NCBI GenBank assembly: GCA_028292835.1
Contig: JAQGLP010000250.1
Coordinates: 1-11,461 of the forward strand
Direction: 5' to 3'
DNA from: Variovorax sp.
GTDB taxonomy: Bacteria > Pseudomonadota > Gammaproteobacteria > Burkholderiales > Burkholderiaceae_C
Length of the DNA stretch: 11,461 bases
The notes beneath the pieces were generated by a model that saw nothing but the letters and a program-made list of their open reading frames with translations, did no database searches and was not told where the DNA came from. Numbering within the stretch: the first letter of the stretch is position 1; each line of letters opens with the position of its first letter. This document shows positions 1-5,509 of this stretch, one piece after another. The position numbers and the translations under genes are program-made.

Positions 1-441
1 CTGCTCGCGGGGTGCGACGTCGTGATGGCGGGGGCGTCGACTCGCATCGGCTCGGCCTTTGCACAGCTCGGCTTCAGCTGTGACTCCGGTTCCAGCGTGA
101 CTTTGAGCGCACGCATGGGCGTGGCCCGGGCGCGCCGCTTCGTGCTGCTCGCGGAGGTTCTTGGCAGCGAGGACGCCCAGCGGGCCGGTCTGATCGACCA
201 GATCGTGGCCGATGCGCAGCTGCAGGACGAAGCGCTCGCACTCGCGCGCAGGCTCGCTGCCGGACCGACCGTCGCCTACGGCGAGACCAAGCGCCTTTTC
301 CTGCAGGCGGGTGTCGCGCAGCTCGAAGCGCAACTCGAGGACGAGGCGCTGACCCTGGCGCGCGTGTCGGCCACGCTCGATGCCCGGGAAGGCATCGCCG
401 CCCAGGTCGAGAAGCGCAAGCCGGCGTTTCAGGGGCGCTGA
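1..441 (+). CDS. Enoyl-CoA hydratase/isomerase family protein, 5'-truncated by window edge
   Basis: This is the C-terminal 146 residues of a crotonase-fold enzyme; the gene starts upstream of the window. Frame 1 is open from base 1 to the TGA at 439-441. Visible crotonase features are the LLAGCD segment (residues 1-6 of the fragment), a RIGSAFAQLGF segment (15-25), CDSGSS (27-32), the GLID segment before the C-terminal helices, and the family-typical ending EGIAAQVEKRKPAF. Aligned from memory to rat mitochondrial enoyl-CoA hydratase, the position of catalytic Glu164 is Phe20, while Asp28 sits where PaaG-type isomerases have their catalytic Asp. This favours double-bond isomerisation of an unsaturated acyl-CoA over simple hydration. 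The other hydratase glutamate (Glu144) would lie one codon before the window. It is followed after 3 bp by the thioesterase gene, so the two are probably co-transcribed. The family call is secure; the exact reaction is inferred. Confidence 0.9.
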   Translation: MLAGCDVVMAGASTRIGSAFAQLGFSCDSGSSVTLSARMGVARARRFVLLAEVLGSEDAQRAGLIDQIVADAQLQDEALALARRLAAGPTVAYGETKRLFLQAGVAQLEAQLEDEALTLARVSATLDAREGIAAQVEKRKPAFQGR

Positions 442-444
442 ACG

Positions 445-1362
445 ATGAGCAGCCCCGATGCGCTTGCGCCCTGGGACCCCCGTGACCTGGAAGCGCTGCT
501 GAGACTGCGAACACTGGGCCCGTCGAGCTTTCGGAGTTGCTATGCCAGCCCCAACGCGCGCGGCACCGTGTACGGCGGACAACTCCTCGCCCACGCATTG
601 ATGGCGGCGTCGATGACGGTGCCGCCGGATCGCGACGCCACTGCGCTCCAGTTCATGTTCCTGCAGAGCGCCTCTCCGGACCGTGCGATCGACTTCGAGG
701 TCGCCACACTGCAGGACGGCAAGCGCTTTGCGTCACGTCATGTCCGCGGCACGCAGGAAGGCGGCGGCGCCGGGACGGGCCGCCGCGTCGTGCTCGACGC
801 CCAGGCGACATTCGCCACGCCGCTGCCCGGGCCGGCGCATGCCACGCCGTCGAGGGCCGGGGACGTCGATCCGCAGACCTTGCTGCGGATGGAAGACATG
901 TCGGCGGAGACGGCCGACGCAATCTGGCGCACGCTCGGCTACCCGCTCGATTCCCCGGCGCTGGACTTGCGCGTGGGAGAGCCGGCACGCGAACTGGGCC
1001 TGTCGTCGCCGACGGCCGCGCTGCGCTTCTGGCTGCGCACGCGCGATCGGCTTCCCGACGAGCCGATGCTGCAGACGGCGGCTTTCGCGTACCTGTCGGA
1101 CTGGTGGCTCAACTTCGCGAGCGTGGGCATCCATGTGCCGCAACTGCAGCGCGATGGCGCGCGGCTGCACGTGGCGAGCCTGAACCATGCGATCTGGTTC
1201 CATCGTCCGCTGCGTGCCGACCAATGGCTGCACTTCGACGTGCAGAGCCCGAGCGCCGGTCGCGGCCGGGGGCTGTCGATCGCGACCGTGCATGACATCG
1301 AGGGCGCATTGGTGGCGAGTGTTACTCAGGAAAACCTGATGACGCCCGCTCCCGGCAGCTGA
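445..1362 (+). CDS. TesB-like acyl-CoA thioesterase (double hotdog fold)
   Basis: A 305-residue protein, close to the usual TesB/acyl-CoA thioesterase II length (about 285-320). It would hydrolyse an acyl-CoA to free acid and CoA in the cytoplasm. The N-terminal hotdog shows RGTVYGGQLLAHAL (residues 39-52), the central helix of the fold, and ATLQDGKRFASRHV (87-100). The second hotdog shows AYLSDWW (215-221), SLNHAIWFHRP (245-255), VQSPSAGRGRGL (266-277) and ASVTQENLM (291-299), which match the C-terminal half of E. coli TesB. Of the TesB triad Asp204/Thr228/Gln278, Gln is kept (Q295). The Asp position is Asn247, and the Thr region reads S268-P269-S270. ATG 445 is chosen because AGGGGC at 431-436 lies 8 bases upstream and only 3 bases separate it from the preceding stop. 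The D-to-N change could alter activity or reflect a subfamily. The fold is certain, full catalytic competence is not. Confidence 0.92.
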   Translation: MSSPDALAPWDPRDLEALLRLRTLGPSSFRSCYASPNARGTVYGGQLLAHALMAASMTVPPDRDATALQFMFLQSASPDRAIDFEVATLQDGKRFASRHVRGTQEGGGAGTGRRVVLDAQATFATPLPGPAHATPSRAGDVDPQTLLRMEDMSAETADAIWRTLGYPLDSPALDLRVGEPARELGLSSPTAALRFWLRTRDRLPDEPMLQTAAFAYLSDWWLNFASVGIHVPQLQRDGARLHVASLNHAIWFHRPLRADQWLHFDVQSPSAGRGRGLSIATVHDIEGALVASVTQENLMTPAPGS

Positions 1363-1372
1363 TCCGCGCCAT

Positions 1373-1405
1373 TCGAATCAGCGTCCGGGGCAGGGAATGA
1401 TTCGA
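1373..1405. promoter_or_regulatory. Inverted repeat TCGAATCA-N17-TGATTCGA
   Basis: Perfect 8-bp arms (1373-1380 and 1398-1405) are separated by 17 bases. The right arm ends exactly one base before a TTGACG -35-like hexamer at 1406. No T-run follows, so an intrinsic terminator for the thioesterase gene is unlikely. An operator for a dimeric regulator of the downstream promoter fits the position better. The regulator is not visible in the window. Confidence 0.4.
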
Positions 1406-1434
1406 TTGACGCATGTCGTACGCATGTGTAATGT
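1406..1434 (+). promoter_or_regulatory. Putative sigma70 promoter of the acyl-CoA dehydrogenase operon
   Basis: TTGACG (1406-1411, five of six matches to the -35 consensus) is followed after 17 bases by TAATGT (1429-1434, a weak -10). An overlapping TGTAAT at 1427-1432 is closer to the -10 consensus but leaves only a 15-base spacer. The stretch around 1429-1455 is clearly AT-rich compared with the coding DNA. The next gene starts at 1506, giving a leader of about 65 bases. This is a sequence-only prediction. Confidence 0.45.
1409..1427. repeat. Direct repeat ACGCATGT x2, 11-bp period
   Basis: ACGCATGT occurs at 1409-1416 and again at 1420-1427, spaced about one helical turn apart, inside the spacer of the putative promoter. 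The core GTACGCATG (1418-1426) recurs exactly in the other intergenic region at 4544-4552. Both copies would face the same side of the DNA, as expected for a transcription-factor site overlapping a promoter. Confidence 0.35.
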
Positions 1435-1465
1435 AAATAAGGCATACAGAAAAATCCAGAGTGAA

Positions 1466-1475
1466 TCACCGGTGA
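1466..1475. promoter_or_regulatory. Perfect 10-bp palindrome TCACCGGTGA in leader
   Basis: This self-complementary decamer lies between the putative -10 and the ATG at 1506, in the probable untranslated leader. It could be a repressor operator. A 10-bp palindrome can also occur by chance in GC-rich DNA, so confidence is low. Confidence 0.25.
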
Positions 1476-1505
1476 CCGGGTCGCCATCATCAGGAGCCAT
1501 ACCCT

Positions 1506-2753
1506 ATGGACTATCAGTTTTCTCCCGAGATCGTCGCCAAGCTCGCCGAGCTCGACGCGTTCATCGAAGCCGAGATCAAGCCGCTCGAGCGCGAGAACAT
1601 CCAGTTCTTCGACCACCGTCGCGAGCACGCGCGCACCGATTGGGAAAACGACGGCTTCCCGCGCAAGGAATGGCATGACCTGATCGCCGAGATGGAGCGC
1701 CGCGCCGACAGGGCGGGGCACCTGCGCTACGGGCTTCCCAAGGCCTGCGGCGGCCAGGCGGCGTCCAACCTCGCGATCGCCGCGATCCGCGAGCACCTCG
1801 CCGCCAAGGGTCTCGGCCTGCACAACGACCTGCAGGACGAGTCGTCGATCGTCGGCAACTTCCCGATCGTGCCGGTGCTCAACGCCTACGGCACGCCCGA
1901 GCAGAAGCGCTACATCGAGGGCATCATCAAGCGTGACCGGCACCTGTCGTTCGGCCTGACCGAGCCCAACCACGGGAGCGACGCCACCTGGCTCGAAACG
2001 ACCGCGGTGCGCGACGGCGACGGGTGGGTGATCAACGGCATGAAGCGCTTCAACAGCCAGGTGCAGCGCGCTCACGCGAATCTCGTGTTCGCCCGGACCT
2101 CGGGCAAGCCGGGCGACGCGCTCGGCATCACGGCCTTCATCGTGCCCACCGACTCGCCCGGCCACCGCATCGTCTTCAACCACTGGACCTTCAACATGCC
2201 CAGCGACCATGCCGAGGTCGAACTGAAGGACGTGCGCGTGCCGGAGAGCGCGATCCTGCACGAGGAAGGGCAGGGCCTGGTGCTGGCGCAGCGCTTCATC
2301 CACGAGAACCGGATCCGCCAGGCGGCGGCGAGCGCCGGCGCGGCGCGGTACTGCATCGCCGAGTCGGCCAAGTACGCGGTCTCGCGCATCGCCTTCGGCG
2401 AGCCGCTGTCGAAGAAGCAGGCGATCCAGTTCCCGCTGGTGGAACTCTATGCCGAGAGCGAGATGGTGCGCAACTTCATCTTCCAGGTCGCGAGCCGGAT
2501 GGACCAGCAGGACCCTCTGGAAATCAGCGACCTCGTCTCGATCTGCAACTTCCGTGCGAACCGCCTGTGCTGCGAGGCGGCGGACCGCGCCATTCAGGTC
2601 CACGGCGGCATCGGCTACACCCGCGCGCTGCCGTTCGAGCACATCTACCGCCACCATCGCCGCTATCGCATCACCGAGGGCTCCGAGGAGATGCAGATGC
2701 GCCGCGTCGCGCAGTACCTGTTCGGATTCGCGGGAAAGCGCGTGACGTCATGA
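1506..2753 (+). CDS. Acyl-CoA dehydrogenase family flavoprotein (possibly ACAD10/11- or LvaC-related)
   Basis: A 415-residue FAD enzyme, normal length for the family. The classic reaction is alpha,beta-dehydrogenation of an acyl-CoA to an enoyl-CoA. Domains in order: N-terminal helical domain (about 1-145); middle beta domain with the FAD/substrate motif FGLTEPNHGSD (149-159) and KRFNSQ (180-185); C-terminal helical domain with RIAFGEPL (294-301), QVHGGIGYT (364-372) and RITEGSEEMQ (388-397). Glu391 in ITEG occupies the place of the catalytic base of medium-chain acyl-CoA dehydrogenase (Glu376). AGGAG at 1492-1496 lies 9 bases before the ATG and supports this start. The stop overlaps the ATG of the kinase gene (ATGA, 2750-2753), implying coupled translation. 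That pairing recalls the kinase-dehydrogenase partners that process 4-hydroxyacyl-CoAs. As I recall, ACAD11-type proteins carry Asp rather than Glu at the base position, so Glu391 also leaves ordinary dehydrogenation open. Confidence 0.95.
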   Translation: MDYQFSPEIVAKLAELDAFIEAEIKPLERENIQFFDHRREHARTDWENDGFPRKEWHDLIAEMERRADRAGHLRYGLPKACGGQAASNLAIAAIREHLAAKGLGLHNDLQDESSIVGNFPIVPVLNAYGTPEQKRYIEGIIKRDRHLSFGLTEPNHGSDATWLETTAVRDGDGWVINGMKRFNSQVQRAHANLVFARTSGKPGDALGITAFIVPTDSPGHRIVFNHWTFNMPSDHAEVELKDVRVPESAILHEEGQGLVLAQRFIHENRIRQAAASAGAARYCIAESAKYAVSRIAFGEPLSKKQAIQFPLVELYAESEMVRNFIFQVASRMDQQDPLEISDLVSICNFRANRLCCEAADRAIQVHGGIGYTRALPFEHIYRHHRRYRITEGSEEMQMRRVAQYLFGFAGKRVTS

Positions 2754-3799
2754 GCAGCCCGGTCGAAGCGCCGGCCGACCGCGGCATCGACTTCGAGCCG
2801 GCGCGGCTGGACACATACCTGCGGCAGGCCATACCGGGCCTGGCGGGCGAACTCATCGTCGAGCGGACGGTGGGCGGAATGTCGAATCCGACCTACTTCC
2901 TGCGGCGCGGCGACTGGCAGGCCGTGCTGCGCAAGCAGCCGAACGCCGTGCTGATGGCCTCGGCCCATGCGATCGACCGCGAGTACCGCGTCCTCACGGC
3001 GCTGCGCGGCAGTGCGGTGCCGGTCCCGGCGCCGCTCTTGTATTGCGCCGACCGGGAGATCCTGGGCACGCCGTTCTATCTCATGGAGCGCATCGACGGC
3101 CGCGTGTTCGAGGGCTTCGCGATGCCCGGCGTGGCGCCGGACGAGCGCCGCGCCATGTACGACTCGATGGGTGCCACGATGGCCGCGCTGCACAGCCTGG
3201 ACTTCCGCGCAGTCGGGCTGGCGGACTTTGGCCGTCCAGGCAACTACTTCGCGCGCCAACTCAGCCGCTGGTCGCAGCAGTGGGCGCAGTTCCGCCGCGG
3301 CGACGACGACAACCCGGACCTCGACCGCATCGTGGCCTGGCTCGGCGAGCGGGTGCCCGACAGCCAGACGATCGCCCTGTGCCACGGCGACTTCCGCATC
3401 ACCAACATGATGTTCCACCCCACGGAGCCGCGCGTCGTCGGCGTGCTCGACTGGGAGCTGTCGACGCTCGGCCATCCGCTGGTGGACGTGGCCTTCAACA
3501 GCCAAGCGTGGCGCATGGCCACCGACGAGAACGGCGGGCTGCTCGGCCTGCCGCTCGCCGAACTCGGCATTCCGACCGAGGAGGAGTACCTCGAGCGCTA
3601 CTACCGCCTGGCCGGATCGGGCGAGCGCATGACGACCTTCCACCAGGTGTTCGCCATGTTCCGGGGCGCCGTCGGCAGCGCGGGCGTGGCGGCGCGGGGA
3701 GATGCCGGCAACGGCTTCCTGCCGGACGCCGCGCGCGTGGGCCGCAAGCTCGCGCGGGCGTACGCGAAACGCGGCGCCGCATTGATCGCGGGCCGATAA
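2750..3799 (+). CDS. APH-fold phosphotransferase (small-molecule/acyl-CoA kinase-like)
   Basis: A 349-residue protein with the aminoglycoside-phosphotransferase/choline-kinase fold. The glycine-rich segment VGGMSNPTY (41-49), LRKQP with probable ATP-binding Lys62, and an alpha-C-type Glu78 lie in the N-lobe. The catalytic loop CHGDFRITN gives Asp214 and Asn219, and the metal-binding LDWE gives Asp234. The segment LDWELSTLGHPLVDVAF (233-249) is characteristic of the phosphotransferases found beside acyl-CoA dehydrogenases, not of antibiotic-resistance enzymes. In mammalian ACAD10/11 this domain is fused to a dehydrogenase. In levulinate degraders LvaA phosphorylates 4-hydroxyvaleryl-CoA. By analogy a hydroxyacyl-CoA substrate is likely here, but unproven. 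The start ATG 2750 overlaps the preceding stop. The frame is open further upstream, but that stretch lies inside the dehydrogenase gene and shows no kinase-like sequence. Confidence 0.93.
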   Translation: MSSPVEAPADRGIDFEPARLDTYLRQAIPGLAGELIVERTVGGMSNPTYFLRRGDWQAVLRKQPNAVLMASAHAIDREYRVLTALRGSAVPVPAPLLYCADREILGTPFYLMERIDGRVFEGFAMPGVAPDERRAMYDSMGATMAALHSLDFRAVGLADFGRPGNYFARQLSRWSQQWAQFRRGDDDNPDLDRIVAWLGERVPDSQTIALCHGDFRITNMMFHPTEPRVVGVLDWELSTLGHPLVDVAFNSQAWRMATDENGGLLGLPLAELGIPTEEEYLERYYRLAGSGERMTTFHQVFAMFRGAVGSAGVAARGDAGNGFLPDAARVGRKLARAYAKRGAALIAGR

Positions 3800-3825
3800 G
3801 GGCCTTGCCGGGCTCTTCCACATCC

Positions 3826-4497
3826 ATGACCAAGATGACCGTCGACGAAGCCATCCTGCAGCGGCGCTCCGTGCGCGGCTTCCTGCCCGATGAAGTGCCG
3901 CAACGCACGCTGGACGAGGTGTTCGCCATCGCCCAGCGCGCGCCGTCCAACTGCAATGTGCAGCCCTGGGTTCCGCATGTCGTCTCGGGCGCGGCGCTGC
4001 AGCGCCTTCGGACTGCGCTGGTCGAGGCTGGCCGGCAGGGCGCCCCGATCCAGCCCGACTGGCCCGCCGAAGGCAAGTTCAACGGCGTCTATCGGGCACG
4101 CCAGGTCGATGCCGCGGTGCAGCTCTACGGCGCCATGGGCGTCGAGCGCACCGACCTCGCCGGCAGGCGCGCCGCGTACGTGCGCAATCTCGATTTCTTC
4201 GGCGCTCCGCACGCCGTCTTCATCTTCATGCCGCATCCCTTCGATACGCGCGAAGCGACCGACATCGGCATGTATGCGCAGACGCTGATGCTGGCCATGA
4301 CGGCCCGGGGCATTGCGACCTGCGCCCAGGGAGCGCTCGGGTTGTACCCCGGCATCGTGCGAGCGTCGCTGGGTCTGCCGGACACGCAGCGGCTGCTGTT
4401 CGGCGTCTCGTTCGGCTACGAGGATCGCACCGACAAGGCCAACGCCGCGCGCGTCGGCCGCGTCCCGACGGGCGAGGCCGTGCGCTTTCATCGCTGA
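3826..4497 (+). CDS. Nitroreductase-family FMN oxidoreductase
   Basis: A 223-residue protein of the usual size for a dimeric FMN-dependent nitroreductase. QRRSVRGF (12-19) is the N-terminal FMN-phosphate-binding RRSxR motif, and APSNCNVQPW (39-48) is the second FMN/substrate motif. The C-terminal part, GIATCAQGALGLYPGIVRASLGLP, followed by a FGVSFGYED segment, is typical of the NfnB/RutE-like branch. Many relatives reduce activated double bonds or have unrelated physiological substrates, so a nitro substrate should not be assumed. It sits 26 bases after the kinase stop with no promoter or terminator visible, so it is probably the third gene of the dehydrogenase-kinase operon. No clear Shine-Dalgarno precedes ATG 3826, and an in-frame ATG at 3835 is an alternative start. 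A role in redox processing of the same CoA substrate is inference. Confidence 0.9.
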   Translation: MTKMTVDEAILQRRSVRGFLPDEVPQRTLDEVFAIAQRAPSNCNVQPWVPHVVSGAALQRLRTALVEAGRQGAPIQPDWPAEGKFNGVYRARQVDAAVQLYGAMGVERTDLAGRRAAYVRNLDFFGAPHAVFIFMPHPFDTREATDIGMYAQTLMLAMTARGIATCAQGALGLYPGIVRASLGLPDTQRLLFGVSFGYEDRTDKANAARVGRVPTGEAVRFHR

Positions 4498-4522
4498 CGC
4501 CGCACGGCACCGGACTGCGGCG
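4498..4522 (+). terminator. 7-bp hairpin directly after nitroreductase stop, no T-tract
   Basis: CGCCGCA (4498-4504) pairs perfectly with TGCGGCG (4516-4522) across an 11-base loop, beginning at the base after the stop codon. No U-run follows, so this is not a canonical intrinsic terminator. It might stabilise the 3' end of the operon mRNA or help Rho-dependent ending. It is weak evidence of a transcript boundary. Confidence 0.3.
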
Positions 4523-4527
4523 ACTCC

Positions 4528-4581
4528 GTACTAACCATAGGTAGTACGCATGCATATGGTAAGTTATGCTAACGGTATAAG
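4528..4581 (+). promoter_or_regulatory. AT-rich regulatory region with nested dyads upstream of MaoC/transport operon
   Basis: Three overlapping symmetric elements occur here. GTACT-ACC and GGT-AGTAC form arms around ATA (4528-4547) with a single unpaired A at 4533. CTAACCATA (4531-4539) and TATGGTAAG (4555-4563) form a second dyad, 8 of 9 matching, across 15 bases. GTTA-TGC-TAAC (4563-4573) is a third. Possible -10 hexamers are TATGCT (4565-4570) and TATAAG (4576-4581), but no good -35 stands at the right distance, which would suit an activator-dependent promoter. GTACGCATG at 4544-4552 is shared with the upstream regulatory region. Confidence 0.45.
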
Positions 4582-4631
4582 TGAGCGATGCGAAAAAGCG
4601 CCTTACCCCGACACGGAGACAAGTCCCAGCC

Positions 4632-5498
4632 ATGAACCTGCAGAACGTCATCGAGCGCAGTTTCGAAACGGTTGCCCAGCGCTACGACTGGCGCGACTCG
4701 GCGTTGTACGCACTCGGTCTGGGCATGGGCTCCGACCCGCTCGACGAGGATGAGCTGCCCTACGTTTTCGAGGGACGCGAGCAGCATGTCGTGCCGAGCC
4801 AGTGCATGGTGCTGGGCTGGCCGGCGTTCTGGCATGCCGATCCCGATGCCGGGATCGACTGGGTGAACATCCTGCACGGCGAGGAGCGCTTCGTGCTGCA
4901 CCAGCCCCTGCCGCTGAACGCCGACATACGCGCCACGCACCGGGTGCGGGCCGTGGTCGACAAGGGTGTCGGGCGCGGCGCCCTGATCTACTTCGACACC
5001 GAGATTTCAGATGCGCGATCCGGTGAGGCGCTGGCCAGCCTGCAGGCCACGCAGTTCCTTCGCGGGGACGGCGGCTGCGGCAGCCATGGCGCCGCGCCCC
5101 CCGCCGTGCCCGCCTTGCGCGACGGTGCCGTGCCGAGCGCCACTGTCGAGTACCGGACCACGCCCCAGGCGGCCTTGCTGTACCGCCTGGTCAGCCGCGA
5201 CTACATGCCGATCCACGCCGATCCGGTGGTGGCGCGTCGCGCCGGCTTCGAGCGGCCGATCTCGCACGGGCTCAACACCATGGGCCTGGCCTGCCGGGCG
5301 ATCCTGAAGCACTTCAGCGCCGCGCGCCCCGAGCGGCTGCGTTCGATGTTCGTGCGCTTCGCCCAGCCGGCGCTTCCCGGCGACACCCTCCGCATCGAAC
5401 TGTTCGACGAGGGCGACACGCTGCGCTTTCGCGCGCTGGCGGTCGAACGCAATGTGATCGTGCTCGACCGCGGCGAGTGCCAGGTCGGCGATCGTTGA
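4632..5498 (+). CDS. MaoC/hydratase-2-like protein (double hotdog enoyl-CoA hydratase family)
   Basis: A 288-residue protein resembling the hydratase-2 domain of peroxisomal multifunctional enzyme 2. It has an N-terminal hotdog (YALGLGMGSD at 26-35, ILHGEERFVLHQPL at 80-93, VVDKGVGRGALIYF at 108-121) and a C-terminal MaoC domain (about 170-288). The family reaction is (R)-specific hydration of 2-enoyl-CoA. The catalytic segment reads YRLVSRDYMPIHADP (184-198), with Asp190 and His195 kept and ISHGLNTMG (210-218) following. Compared with the common GDxNPLH form, Gly is Arg189 and Asn is Met192, so specificity or activity may differ. ATG 4632 is preceded by GGAG at 4615-4618, a rather long 13-base gap. 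An in-frame GTG at 4581 would add 17 unlike residues and run into the promoter-like DNA, so it is disfavoured. It is the first gene of the transport operon; LivH starts 11 bases after its stop. Confidence 0.88.
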   Translation: MNLQNVIERSFETVAQRYDWRDSALYALGLGMGSDPLDEDELPYVFEGREQHVVPSQCMVLGWPAFWHADPDAGIDWVNILHGEERFVLHQPLPLNADIRATHRVRAVVDKGVGRGALIYFDTEISDARSGEALASLQATQFLRGDGGCGSHGAAPPAVPALRDGAVPSATVEYRTTPQAALLYRLVSRDYMPIHADPVVARRAGFERPISHGLNTMGLACRAILKHFSAARPERLRSMFVRFAQPALPGDTLRIELFDEGDTLRFRALAVERNVIVLDRGECQVGDR

Positions 5499-5509
5499 AC
5501 GGAGCCGAC

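Noticed and set aside
1363..1400. Intrinsic terminator after the thioesterase
   Set aside because: The TCGAATCA/TGATTCGA inverted repeat has a 17-base loop and no following T-run, and it abuts a -35-like hexamer; an operator is the better reading.
1397..1678. A 93-codon plus-strand frame starting in the intergenic region before the dehydrogenase
   Set aside because: It overlaps the putative promoter and the real gene in another frame, has no ribosome-binding site, and its second half is an Arg/Ala-rich shadow of the dehydrogenase.
1326..2657. A 443-codon minus-strand open frame opposite the acyl-CoA dehydrogenase (similar ones at 2663-3823 and 6256-7299)
   Set aside because: Same GC-driven antisense artefact; low-complexity composition and no domain signature.
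2750..3799. Antibiotic (aminoglycoside) resistance kinase
   Set aside because: The fold is shared, but the LDWELSTLGHP segment and coupling with an acyl-CoA dehydrogenase place it with metabolic kinases.
3800..3825. Possible terminator between kinase and nitroreductase (AAGGGCC...GGGCTCTT)
   Set aside because: The arms are imperfect, there is no T-run, and the gap is only 26 bases; read-through into the next gene is more likely.
4581..4631. GTG at 4581 as start of the MaoC-like gene
   Set aside because: It lacks a Shine-Dalgarno, falls within promoter-like AT-rich DNA, and adds 17 charged residues not expected in the family; ATG 4632 fits the domain boundary.
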